From Sphaerolaimus hirsutus (Eukaryota > Nematoda > Chromadorea > Monhysterida > Sphaerolaimidae): a DNA stretch of 64,000 nt. Location: NCBI GenBank assembly GCA_964036195.1, contig OZ038455.1, positions 17,501,855-17,565,854 of the forward strand, in the 5' to 3' direction. The translations under genes and the position numbers were made by a program. This document shows, piece after piece, positions 21,746 through 33,290 of the stretch; within the stretch, counting starts at the first letter, position 1; each line of letters begins with the position of its first letter. The notes under the pieces were generated by a model that was given only the letters and a program-made list of their open reading frames with translations, was not told the origin of the DNA and did not search any database.

Positions 21746-22707
21746 TAGTGATGGAAAAGCGCCAGAAAAAAGGGCGCCAGGTGCCAATGGCGCCATGGCG
21801 CCATTCGGAAACTGGGCGCCAAGCGCCAAGGGCGCCACAGAAAAAGGGCGCCAGGCGCCAAGGGCGCCATGGCGCCATTCGGAAAGTGGGCGCCAGGCGC
21901 CAAGGGCGCCACAGAAAGAGGGCGCCAAGCGCCAAGGGCGCCATGGCGCCATTCGGAAAGTGGGCGCCACAGAAAGAGGGCGCCAAGCGCCAAGGGCGCC
22001 ATGGCGCCATTTGAAAATTAGGGCGCCAAGATAAATAAGTGTGTATGATACCCTGCGTGTGCTAAAAATGGTTCTCCAACACTACACAATATTCCACACA
22101 ATCACTTCTTTAATTATGTTCTCTAGGATGTAGGTAATCAACAAAAACAAAACTAGCAACAAAATTTTTGCATAAAATCATATTGACTCACGCGTGAATT
22201 TTAATTCAAACGCAATGAAAATTGTCGCAAAGCATTCACCTCAAATAGATTTTTGCAACGGATGTTTTTTTGAAGTGGATAAAAACGGAATTAAAACGAT
22301 TTGAATCCGTTGATTGACAAGTTTGTAGGTTGCAGGGCCATCATTCCAGCCGAAGTGTCTGGAAATCCATTGCACGAACGATTTCAATCCACTGGCACCA
22401 CGTGTATTTTTCCAGCGAATTTCGATTATCCACGGACGCGCTTTTTTCTTTTTTATCGTTTTCGCGGCGCTTACCTTGAAATCCTGCTGGCGCCATTTTG
22501 GCGCCCTTTTAAAGCAGGGCGCCAGGCGCCAAGGGCGCCACGGAAAAAGGGCGCCAAGCGCCAAGGGCGCCATGGCGCCTTTCAGAAAGTGGGCGCCAGG
22601 CGCCAAGGGCGCCACAGAAAAAGGGCGCCAAGCGCCAATGGCGCCATGGCGCGGCGCCCTTTGGCGCCCTCAAAAGGCGCCAGCGCCATGGCGCCATTCC
22701 ATCACTA
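21746..22707. mobile_element. hAT-like element with GGCGCC satellite interior
   Basis: 962 bp, tips TAGTGATGGAAAAGCGCC and GGCGCCATTCCATCACTA, perfect 8-bp duplications GATATGAT at 21738-21745 and 22708-22715. Same organisation as 12702-13598, with a related non-repetitive middle (about 22030-22480). Non-coding. Confidence 0.95.
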
Positions 22708-22942
22708 GATATGATTGGTTGGAAAAATTGGTTAGCGAGTTACTTTGGTGATCTTTTGGTATCTCATGCACAGTCGTCACTTTTAATTAGTCTGTGCTTG
22801 AACAGGTTAATTAAGTTGGGTAGACTGTATTTTCTCAAATTGACTGAACTCGCTCAAATTATCTCGGAGCTGAAAAGTGAGCTGTTAAACAATTCCCACC
22901 CCCAAATATTCACACTCCATTTGGAATTAGTTTAGTGAACAT

Positions 22943-23660
22943 CAGTGTTGTTGTAAGTACCAAACTTTCACAAAAGTAAGTTTAAGCCGTAATAGTAAAT
23001 ACGTTGCTTTTTACCCACACTCATAAAATACTCAGGTAAAATACGTTTTGCCCAGTACCTAGGTAAAATTGCACCAAAAGTATTTTTTCGTCGTGTAATC
23101 CCAGGTGGTATTTAATCAAAGGGCGCGTGCAATTCCTAGATTTCTCGTTTGGCAAACCCAAATTCTCCAATAACGCACCTCAACAATGAGCTAGAAATGT
23201 CCTCATCCGCGGCGACCTTTCTGGATCGATTCGCCAGACAACGATTGACATTATTCAGCACCAAAGTGTGCACAAATAAAATAGCCACATTCCACTGGCG
23301 ATTTTGTTCGTCGTGCATTTTAACCCGATAATCGAGTTCATCTGAATCTGAGATACTTGAGTCCAAAGAATCGTAGTCTTCATCGTCAAGTTGGGAACTT
23401 GAATCTGACACTTTATACATAAATTTCTTGGGCTCCCATACGCCGTCGGGGTCGTATCTGCATTTATCTCAGGGTGACGTCAGAGTTGTCTTAAGTACCG
23501 AAGTTTGTCAAAAGTATGTGTACGGTCTATACTTTGATTTTTACCCATGCTCATAAAATACCTGGGTGAAATACTTTTTTACCCAGTACCTAGTGAAACT
23601 GTGTAAAAGTATTTTTCTTCCTGGAAGTGGAAGCGTAATACCGAATATTACACCGGTAAT
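22943..23660. repeat. Two direct CAGAGTTGTT-family fragments
   Basis: Stretches starting CAGTGTTGTTGTAAGTACC (22943) and CAGAGTTGTCTTAAGTACC (23474) share the following GTAAAATAC and CCCAGTACCTAG words in the same orientation, so they are two left ends, not one element. Confidence 0.5.
23136..23420 (-). CDS. Acidic 94-residue ORF between repeat fragments, unknown
   Basis: ATG at 23420-23418, stop at 23136-23138. The N-terminal half is Asp/Ser-rich (DDEDYDSLDSSISDSDELD), the C-terminal half is mixed (NRCLANRSRKVAADED). It is bracketed by two CAGAGTTGTT-family fragments and could be the start of a transposon protein. No domain recognised and no splice partners found. Confidence 0.25.
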   Translation of the reverse strand: MYKVSDSSSQLDDEDYDSLDSSISDSDELDYRVKMHDEQNRQWNVAILFVHTLVLNNVNRCLANRSRKVAADEDISSSLLRCVIGEFGFAKREI

Positions 23661-24560
23661 TATGTTATGGTAATGGGCTCTGGGTATGAAATTTAGTAAA
23701 AAGCTCAAAATTCAACCAAAAGATAAATCTTCTCAATATAAACCATCCAAAACCCAAACTCAAAACTCAACACACACACCTGCCCCTATCAAATCTATCG
23801 CCACCACAAAACAGCCACAAATCGAGTGGCAATCGACCCTCCAATCTATGCACCGACGTTCTGCTCAGCAGCCCCGCAGGGTCGCAAACTAGCGCACCGG
23901 ATTTGTGCATTGCGTTCAGGGACGCCCCGTCGGGCAGGAGGTAGTGGCTTCCTTCGGTGTCGGGCTGTCTGTGTGTGTTTGGGGTTGGGCAGCAGGGGTA
24001 GGAAAGGGGGGGGGGGGTTGGGGGAACCCCCCAACCAAACCACCCAGCTATCTACCTATCTGGAGCGATTTTTGAGAAACACGACCCCAATTTTCGCTCA
24101 AAATCGCTATTTTTCATAGCTTTTTAGATATTCACCTCCAAAATCACTAGTTCATGCGTCTAACAGCCTATTTTCAGCTATTTTTAGTAGTACATGTGCT
24201 TATATACCCATTGTTCACCTACTTTTAGCAATTTTTCTCCCTTTTCTTCCTTCTATGCCTATATATTGAACCCCCGCGAATTCCCCCCCCCCAGAAAATT
24301 TTTCAGCTGGCTATCCCCCCGGAGGAGCGATTTGCTATCTATCCAACCCCCCGGAGGGTCGAAATCTATGTAGAAGACCCCTGCTTGTCTGTGAAGTGAT
24401 TTGATAAATAGTGATGGTAGAACCTTCTGGAAAAAATGATAAGCTTTGAAAACTTTGGCGGAATAATGATACACTTGAATAAACCCCCTTGAATAGCCCC
24501 CGCAAAGTCTGATGAAAAAATAATTACCCGGGGGGTTATTCGAGTGAATAATGTACCTAC
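23661..24560. repeat. GAACCCCCGCGAA / GCTATCTATCC repeat region
   Basis: No gene. From about 24000 it holds a repeat with GCTATCTACCTATCTGGAGCG, an AAAATCGCTATTTTT stretch, TATATTGAACCCCCGCGAA, a C run and GATTTGCTATCTATCCAACC. The order of these words is kept in the copies at 43570-43935 and 61795-61985. At 24475-24550 there is a CCTTGAATAGCC and GTTATTCGAGTG remnant of the CCGTATT type. Confidence 0.5.
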
Positions 24561-24983
24561 CGTATTACCTCGAATTATCCCCCCCCCCTTGAATTAACCC
24601 CCCCCCCCTCGAAATACCCCCCCTAAAATTTGGCTGAGGAAATAATAAACCCCCCCCTCGAAATACCCCCCTAACATTGAGTGTAAAGAGAACGTACATG
24701 ACAAATACCGCAGTTTGTGATCTGTACACTGGAGAACACACGTGAAAACTGAAGATTGAGTGACTTTTGGGAAGGGTTTATGTGTATATACAGTTATATA
24801 TACCTATAAAGACATATACATCTATGTAATTGTTAGATTTTTCTACGTCCGAGTATGGGGAATTTCCGAAAATTTCTGGCGAAATAATAGACCCCCCTCG
24901 AATAACCCCCCCTCGAATTATCCCCCCCTCAAATTTTGCTGGCGAAATAATAAACCCCCTGGGGGTATTTCGAGGTAATACGG
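24560..24983. mobile_element. CCGTATTACCTCGAAT-tip transposon (C-run subfamily)
   Basis: Flanked by TA (24558-24559, 24984-24985). Close copy of 5178-5603 in tips, C-run subterminal units and core. Non-coding. Confidence 0.85.
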
Positions 24984-25338
24984 TATTTGGATAAATGAAA
25001 CCAACCCATGAAAACTGGATTCTACGTTTGGGCCACTCGTTGCCACGCTCATTACCCCATTATTAGCCATATTCAAATCCATTTGTACCAGCAACAATTG
25101 TGCATTTGGCGACAAAAGATATCCGTGCGCCGCGCATTCGAAGCTACCAATAGCTGGCAAATCCGATAGATTCACTCTGTGCAAGTTTGATACGACGCCA
25201 TCACGTTTAGAACGCGTTGTAGTCTTTTTAGGTGAATCGTGGTGAATTGAATGGCGATTTTTGATGCTTGCCGCTGTGGGGAGAAGGTTATTCTGTGAAT
25301 TGAACTGAAAAAATTATCATATAATGTAAAAATATATA

Positions 25339-25595
25339 CCATATTTCCTCGAAATACCCCCAGGAGGTTTATTTTTTCAGAGAGAGAATTTTGAGAGGAA
25401 AACGTGAAAAATGCAACAATAACCACCATTTATAAGTTTTTACAGCCTTATATAAGGATGTAGATGGTATAAACGATGTTCTAACGTAACATAGTAAGTG
25501 TTTTGAACGTCTGTTATGCATTTTCCGGACAACAAATTCATAGTGCCCATTTTGAGGGGGGGTATTTCGAGGGGGGGTATTTCGAGGAAATACGG
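25339..25595. mobile_element. CCRTATTTCCTCGAA-tip element
   Basis: Left tip has one change (CCATATTTCCTCG), right tip CGAGGAAATACGG; TA on both sides (25337-25338, 25596-25597). The core matches 12282-12540. Confidence 0.85.
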
Positions 25596-25597
25596 TA

Positions 25598-26906
25598 CCT
25601 GCCTAATTTCTTGTGCACTTTACTTCATGTTGGTCATGTTGGTGAACTTCATTTTTTAGAATTTTTGGTGTAAGGTTAATAGCATTGAAAAATGGGTGAT
25701 TTTGATAAAATATAATTAAATCTCCCTGAAAAAAGCAGATAAAAGAAAATTATAATAAAAACGAAGTATTTTTTAAACTTTCGTCTCAAAAAAAAGTATT
25801 TTATTAAATTTCTCCGGAAAAAAAAACAGGTGAAATAATAAGTAGATTTTAAATTTAAATTTAAATACAACTATTTAGTTCCTGATATTTTTTCAATGCT
25901 AATCATGGACTCGAAGAGTTTTCTCTAGTTTTGAGTGAACAAACCTTGAGCTTGAGGCATCCTTTTCATATGAGATGCTGGCAGTAACTCTGATTGCAAA
26001 CTGAATAGATTAGCCACATATGGACACGTAGATGTTAAACAAAACATGACGGCTGTCAAATTGTGCCAAAATGACATTTTTGGAATTGCGCCAACTTTGC
26101 GACTTGTCTATCTTCAGCCGAACTTCATTCTCAGCACTTCACTGATTTTAGTATTACACATTGTTGTAAATTTCAGGTCCAAGTCTTGATTGCGGGCATT
26201 TTAGTTTAGTATAGGATAAATAAGTATAAATAAGCATTAATGCGGGAACTATTGAGTGCACTTCTAGGGCAACTGTAGAGTGAACAAGACTTCATACAAA
26301 ATCATATCAGTGTATGCATTGAAAGTAATGTATTTGAGATGTTACCATAATCATGTAAGGATACTAGTAAAAATGTGAGCCTTTTTTAAAAACTTCGACC
26401 ATTTTTCAGTGCGTGTGTGCGCGCAATTTTATGCTACAGACTTCAAATAGGTAGGCAAATCTGAAAAATTATGAGGGTTTCTAATGACAGTGACTTTGAC
26501 AATTAGTGACAATGGCAGGTGACAGTAACAATCATAAACTCCATCTCGACAGTGTTGGATGAGTGTGGGTGGACTGAGCGGTGTGAGGTTGGTTTGAGGC
26601 GCCCACGCACGGCGACCGGAGCGGAGCGGCGCTCGCCAAGCATGCTAGTAATTGGATATGTTCGAGTTAGCCGCGGCTTAGGGACGGAACAATTTCTGTC
26701 CATTCAACAGCCAGCCATGAAATTGCATTGTTGCGCATCAGTGCGCTACAAAGCTTTCTGTTTACTGCTTTTCCCACTCCGTATTGTGTAGCAGCTTGTT
26801 GGAAGGGTCAGTGGATTGTCCCTATTTATTCCAACCCATGCAACACTGAACACACTACATGTGTATGTAAATAGTAAATACGTAATCCGGGAAAAGATTA
26901 TCACTA
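25598..26906. other. No gene or repeat recognised
   Basis: AT-rich for the first 280 bases, then mixed. A GC-richer island near 26570-26690 has overlapping open frames on both strands, but neither shows domain-like sequence or splice logic. Confidence 0.4.
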
Positions 26907-27322
26907 CCGTATTACTTCGAATTATTCCCCCGTTGAATTAACCCCCCCCCCTCGAATTAACCCCCCCCCCCCTCAAAATAGGTTGGGGATATAATAACCC
27001 CCCTCGAAATTCCCCCCTCCAGAATGATGTACCTATTGTATGCAATGTACATGATGCATTTATTACTGCTAATTTGCATTGCAGCTATTTACACATAGAC
27101 TAATTTGTGTAGCTACCTATCTACGTTTTTATGTTCAAGTATATCCTGTTTGGACACATTTAGCATCAGTTTTGGGTACGCAAATGCCTACTATATACTA
27201 CGATCCTCACGAAAATTTCTGTGAAAAAAAAACCCCTCGAATAAGCCCCCCCCTCGAATTAACCCCCATCAAATTTTGCTGGCGAAATAATAAACCCCCA
27301 CGGTGTAATACGTTTAATACGG
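26907..27322. mobile_element. Decayed CCGTATTACTTCGAA-tip element
   Basis: Left tip CCGTATTACTTCGAATTA after TA; right side carries CTCGAATTAACCCCC units and ends in a degraded TTTAATACGG followed by TG instead of TA. Confidence 0.65.
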
Positions 27323-27550
27323 TGTAATACACGTTATTTGTTCCTTTCGTTCGTACTAGCTAGGTAATAAATGACGACAAAAAAGTAAATAACAGCATCA
27401 ATGAATGAATAAATAAATACTTTAATAAATAAAGTCACACTGTTCAACATGGAAACGATATCTGCCAAAAACCAAATGAAGCGTGATTAAAATATCAACC
27501 TTCACGGGGTGGACGTTGAGTACACAGACGAAAGGGCACTATTCAGCTGC

Positions 27551-28095
27551 TAGGGATTGAAAAGTGCCGGAAAAAGGGGCCACGGCGACATACAAGAAAA
27601 ATGGCGCCTGGAGCCAAGGATGCCACAGAAAATGATGCAAATAATAAGGGTAAAACTATTTTATATGATGAACCTATTGAAAAGATTTTCGCGGTTCATT
27701 TACCTTCTCCACATTCATGTTGTATTCAATGATAACACGACAAGCAACAAAAGAGGCAGTCATACACAACATTTAATTCAAAGCTTAAAGCTTGTCATTA
27801 AAAAATTGTCCATTCCATTCAACAAAGTATTCACAGAAAACATCGTAAAAAATTGTCTATCAACATTTTTGCATTCAGAATGACCCAGCGAACACCAATC
27901 ACCTCACCACAAAATCTATCACTTCACTTCAGCAATTTTTCAGCGGAAAATCTAAATAATTGATCTGCTCATTACCGTACTGATATTTTACAGTTGAAAC
28001 CATCTTGGTCCCTTTTAGGATGGCGCGCCAGACACAAATGGCGCCATGGAAAAATAACGCCAATGGAACCATGGCGTGGCGCCATTCCGTCACTA
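27551..28095. mobile_element. Old GGCGCC-type hAT-like element
   Basis: Left TAGGGATTGAAAAGTGCC and right GGCGCCATTCCGTCACTA are diverged versions of the TAGTGATGG tips; flanking octamers agree at only four of eight positions. Few GGCGCC units remain. An older copy. Confidence 0.55.
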
Positions 28096-28843
28096 TAAAC
28101 GACCCATCTCTGAAGATATGCAGCGAGATGGGTCCATGCGCATACATTTTCAAGCATTTTCTACTGCCGCAAGCCCAAAGGCATCTGTATCCAATTTCAC
28201 AAAGTACCATGCAAAGCTTGTTATAGGGCAGTCTGTGGGTGACTAGCCTCAAGTAACTACAATAATGCCTCAAATAAACACCGCGAGCATAAGATTTAGA
28301 TAGGTATTCCACATTTTATTGACATTTAGTTCTACTCGAATCTACCTTCTATTGGCATGAATTTCTACCTGCTTTACTGCAGTTTATAAATATATTGCAT
28401 ATATTGCATATAAATTTGCATTGAAAAAGTAAGTATACATTTTCTAAAGACACTTAGCTGACGGACCACTATTCCAGGCGGCGTCAAATTTCTCAGTAGA
28501 GTATGGTAGGTAAGAATGGCTGAAAATGCCGTTCGTTCCTGAAAAAGGCTGCGTAAAGTACCCAGTTGTTGAAACGTATGACGTTTACTCGAAAAATACG
28601 TATACTCGAGTTACTAGGTAAATACCTTTACATTTCCACCAAAAAAGTACCTGTACTCACCTTTACGCGTAGTTTTTGTAACTACCCTAGTACAGCAAAC
28701 ATATCTCAGAAAAACTAATGGGAACATAAAAAGTGACCTGTTGTTTTGTATTGACCAAATTTCTCAGATTGAATTTGGGAATGTGTCGGAAAGCACTTTT
28801 AAAGTATCATACAAGTAGAATAGGTAACTGTGGAAGTAAAATA
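28096..28843. other. Spacer with a CAGAGTTGTT-family fragment
   Basis: No gene recognised. Near 28559-28690 the words CAGTTGTTGAAACGTATGAC and AAAAGTACCTGTACTC belong to the CAGAGTTGTT family. Confidence 0.4.
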
Positions 28844-29276
28844 CCGTATTTCTTCTAATAGAAGGGCGGGTCTCCAATAGGAGGGCGTCTCCAATAGAAG
28901 GTACACTTTTTCGACTTTTTTGGGGCCACGAAATCAATAGAAGGGCGGTCTCCAATATAGAAGGTACAGATAGTGCTGGAATTGTGCCTAATGCATTTAA
29001 AAAATTAAAAAATATCAGTGCATGCTGCGATTTAGTGGCTTTGGTCCATTGATCTGGTGCCTTTTTAACATAAGATGTTGAATGAAACCTACGAATCGTC
29101 TTTCGTATCAAACGTAACACTTTCAAAAACCTTGCGAGAAAATGAAAAAGTATGCTGAAAAAATAACGAAAGAAATAGAAGGGCGGTCTCCAATTGAAGG
29201 TCGTCTTCAATAGAAGGGCGGGTAAAAAACTTGACGAAAAAAATAGAAGGGCGCCCTTCTATTAGAAGAAATACGG
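28844..29276. mobile_element. CCGTATTTCTTCTAATAG-tip element
   Basis: Tips CCGTATTTCTTCTAATAGAA and the reverse complement at 29257-29276. TA precedes the left tip; the right flank is AA. The word AATAGAAGGGCGGTCTCC is repeated at least six times near the two ends in inverted orientation. Confidence 0.8.
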
Positions 29277-29658
29277 AAAGCAGCAAACATTTTTAAAATA
29301 AAGAAAACTTTTAAAACTCAGCCTAAGAAAGAAAACTCAGCCTAAGAAATAGCAGCCGGAAAAGGTGGGCGAAAAGTATCAGACATCGGTAAGTTGACAA
29401 CCCAGTCAGGGGTGGGTAAATAAAAATACTTTGTGTGTTTTCAGTTTACTTTCAGTTCAGTACTTTTAACAACTCTGGTAAATTACAAAAAGTCTCAGCC
29501 TCCATACAAACATGTGACGAACACGTACAGGTACAGACAGACAGATAGAAACAAGGATTCCATGTACCATTTCACCAAGTATAAATTTTGTGTGTTGATG
29601 AAATGAACATGACGGGTAAATATATGAGAAGAGATAAACACGGCACAACCTGAATCAC

Positions 29659-29915
29659 TAGTGATGGAAACAGCGCCAGGACCTTGGCGCCGACAGCCAA
29701 AGGCGCCATGGCGCCTTTCCGCATCTCAGCGCCAAACGCGCGAGAGCAAAATGGCGCCAAGCGACAGCGCCAGGCGTTTTGTTCCTGGCGCCACCCAAAA
29801 ATAGCGCCAAGCGCCAAAAGCGCCATAACGCTTTTCATGGGTGTGGCGCCAAGCGCCAATGGCGGCACGGCGATTTTACTTCTGGCGCTAGCGCCATGGC
29901 TCTTTTCCATCACTA
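29659..29915. mobile_element. Small GGCGCC-type hAT-like element
   Basis: Tips TAGTGATGGAAACAGCGCC and GCTCTTTTCCATCACTA. Flanking octamers TGAATCAC and ATCATCAC share five positions, so the target duplication is doubtful. The interior is made of GCGCCAAGCGCC units. Confidence 0.75.
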
Positions 29916-31706
29916 ATCATCACACGACTGTGAATTCGCTTGGACAATACAAATTGAATCGTCTGAAAATAAACATCGCCGCTTGGAGACGTAACAACTC
30001 AATCCGAGATACGCCTTCGAGGATGATGACAACACCGACAATCAATAACACTACATCATAAGTAAATCTATGGTTATGCTCATTTCAATGTGTACCTGCG
30101 CGGGGCAGTTGCCTCAAGCTTTAGTTGAAAGTGTGTGCGAGCATTGCAAATATTAGTCTGTTGGAATACCTACGTTCGTAGGTAGTTGTTTACCCGATGC
30201 ATGACTAAATAATTAAAATATTATACAGTTGCATTTGTATTTATTCAATTTGCACTCAAAGTACAGGAGAGTAGAAGCCCGTGAATACATAGCTACTATT
30301 TGAATTTTGACAACAAATATTGTCTACTATTTACCTATTTATATTGGATGCAAAACTTCCTGTCAATGCTTGGGGAAAATAATTAAAACTGCTTCAATTT
30401 ATAAAATATAAGGCTATCATAGCACATATTAATGTACGTCCTGAAATACATTTCTGGAAGCTAATATTCACGAAAACATCTTACGTCGAAGAATTTTCCA
30501 TCGTTACAGATTGCTAAAAGGATGCTACACCATCCGGTTATCACCTGTATATGTCAGAAATTTTATGGAAAACATAACCAGCGTGAAAATTATGTGACAA
30601 ATTATTACTATGCGACTTAAATAAACGCGGGTAGAAGTCCAAAATAGAAACACTCAGTGATTCCATATGAAATTGTGCTAATAACACTGCCTACGGCCAC
30701 TGACAGAAGTAATCACACCTAGTTGCATTTGCGAGTCCAAATCAGTGTCACACAAGCGCGGCTCATTGGATTAGCTGAAAATGGATTCACATTCAGCCGT
30801 GTTATTGCCGTGACACTTGCTGAACGGCCTAGCGAGTTCCATATACCGCCGTAACGGATATTTTAGCTTGGATTTTTTTTACGAGGCGCGAATTAGTGAT
30901 CTGAAAGATCCATAAAAATGGCGCAATGGACAGAAAAATGCGACAGGCGCCAGGAGCGCCATTCGGAAGCATGGCGCCATGGGAAAAGGCGCCAAGCGCC
31001 AAGGGTGACATCCAAGAAAGATGGCGCCACAGAAAAAGCTGTGAAAATCATTTGATATCCTATTATTTCCCGTAAACAACAGCGAACATGTTTCACTGTT
31101 CGTTCACTCCCGTCACATTCATGCTGTGCACAACAATAGAAAAACAAGTACCTATACTCGTCGGACAGCACGCTATGCATTTTTCTGAAGGAAACACTCC
31201 ATCATGACGTCATGATGTATAAAATAAAAATAATTCCAGCAAAAAAAGAAAAAACATTTCGGGAACCAACATTCCTCATTTGTACGCGACTCCGCCTTTT
31301 TTTAAATATTTTCTTTTTGTGAAAGTGCAGATATAAGTATCCAGCTCGCATATTATCGACCAAGACATAAATAATTTTGGGCGCATACTTTGCGGTCCAC
31401 CGAGTATAGCAAAAAAAGCCTGAACGAAGTATAGGAAGTGCTACGACAACGATACCAAATGTCAACTGGTTCTGATTCCAATTCAAAGATTGCTGACAAG
31501 CTGACAAATGATATTTAAATAGAAAAGTGTTGAATCATGTTGCAAATGAAATTGTGGTGTTTAAAACGTATTGTACAATGTATTTACAAGGCAGCATGAA
31601 GTATACCTGTGTATACAATAATGGTGTGTGTGTGTTACTCATCAGCAAGTTTTTGAATTGGGATTTGAACCAGTTCATTTGGTGTCATTGTCAACTAGTG
31701 TGTGCT
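29916..31706. other. Non-genic spacer with element fragments
   Basis: 30030-30890 shows nothing I recognise. 30894-31035 is a truncated GGCGCC-type fragment starting TAGTGATCTGAAAG. At about 31440-31706 there is a remnant with ACCAAATGTCAACTGG and CAACTAGTGTGTG words, the family seen intact at 57154-57314. Confidence 0.45.
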
Positions 31707-31711
31707 GGGGG

Positions 31712-32336
31712 CCAGATTTAATACTCCCTACAGATTTGTAGGGTAGGGCGTACGTCCGACAGATTTTTTAAAGTTTAGCCGCATCGACGCACATGCACCG
31801 AGAGCAATGCGGTTTGTAAAATACACGAAAATATCCCTTAAGGTCGCCGATATTGCAATATAACGTATATCGCTTCGATTTTGGCTCGGAAATCACGATT
31901 TCGTCATTTCTTGACCGTCTGCCAATTCGTTTTTTATTTTTTTTTGTCGGGCGAGTTACTCGCATAAGTCGCGCTTTTGTACGCTCGTGCATGCATTTCT
32001 TTCTTGTCGCTGCCCTCATGGTTTTGGTTGCAGACAGTGAACACTAAAAAAGTGACCACCTGACTACACAAAAGCGTGACCTATGCGAGTAACCCGCCCG
32101 ACAAAATAAAATAAAAAACGAATTGGCAGACGGTCAAGAAATGACGAAATCGTGATTTCCGAGCCAAAATCGAAGTGATATACGTTATATTGCAATATCG
32201 GCGACCTTAAGGGATAGTTTCGTGTATTTTACAAACCGCATTGCTCTCGGTGCATGTGCGTCGATGCGGCTGAACTTTAAAAAATCTATCGGGCGTACGC
32301 CCTACCCTACAAATCTGTAGGGAGTATTAAATCTGG
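31712..32336. mobile_element. Long-terminal-inverted-repeat element (MULE-like foldback)
   Basis: Tips CCAGATTTAATACTCCC and GGGAGTATTAAATCTGG extend into arms of roughly 250 bp each (CTACAGATTTGTAGGG, then CGCATCGACGCACATGC, and so on) around a short centre near 32000. Same family as 48491-49116. No clear target duplication at this copy. Confidence 0.75.
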
Positions 32337-33290
32337 CCCCAGGGCTATCCGTGTGGCACATTGGCAATGTGCACATAAGTTCACTGCCAGTAAACTCGGA
32401 TTTTGGTAAACTCATAAATCGATTTTGAACATATATGAGTTTACCAGAATGAATGTCGGTGAACTACAGTTGACAAAGTTTAAAAATACTTCATTTTGGT
32501 TAACTCAAATATGTTTTAAGCTTTTTTATGAGCACCCAATTTGAGTTTAATTCAGTTAGTAAACCACTATGAGTGCCAATATTTATTACACAGTTAGACA
32601 GGATTGGGATTTTGAAAATCTTTGGTTCCAGTTTTCTGTTCCCAATAGTTTTGCTCCAGGCATTTTATCCTTTAGGAATACCAGTTTTGCTCCAGGAATA
32701 CGTTCTAAATCAGGCTAAAATGTAGATAATATAAATACTCATGTCATTTCAAATACAGCTTATAACTTTCGAGCGGAGGCATACTCATGCGTACATGGGT
32801 CATGGAAAATTGCCATTTATTTTTTTCCATGTTGGTGTAGTGTACATTTTCATGTGTATACCCGCTGTGGAGGGGAATAAATGAGTGCACGTAGGGGCAT
32901 TTTGAGAAGTGTTTTGGAGTCACAGTAGATGCGTAGAAGTAAAGCATGAAACATATCAATGTGGAAACTCGAAGTGTGCAGAACTGAGGACTAAAACATG
33001 CACGGCATTGAATGTCACGCCGGGGTTCTTTTTGCATGTGATGTAAGCTCGGTGAGCACATGTAGAATATTTACATACACAATGGAAAATTGAAAGATTT
33101 TGTTTGCGGCTCGCATTTTTATTTTAGTAGTCACAGATAACAGTAAAAATGACACTGGAGCTCAGAGCGATTTTCCATAAATACGAACATGCAACAGAGA
33201 ATGAATCAACACATTGTTTTCAATCGTGTTCAGCTACAAAAAAAATTGAAGCTGACACAGACTACCATAATCCCATGATCACAACATCAA
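32337..33290. other. Intergenic and downstream region of the protease gene
   Basis: No other gene recognised. TTTATT at 33118-33123 reads AATAAA on the minus strand, about 170 bases past the protease stop codon, and is a reasonable polyadenylation signal. Confidence 0.4.

Noticed and set aside
26503..26791. Overlapping GC-rich frames on both strands
   Set aside because: No ATG context, domain, or splice support on either strand.
29651..29923. Exact target duplication for the 29659-29915 element
   Set aside because: The flanks TGAATCAC and ATCATCAC agree at only five positions.
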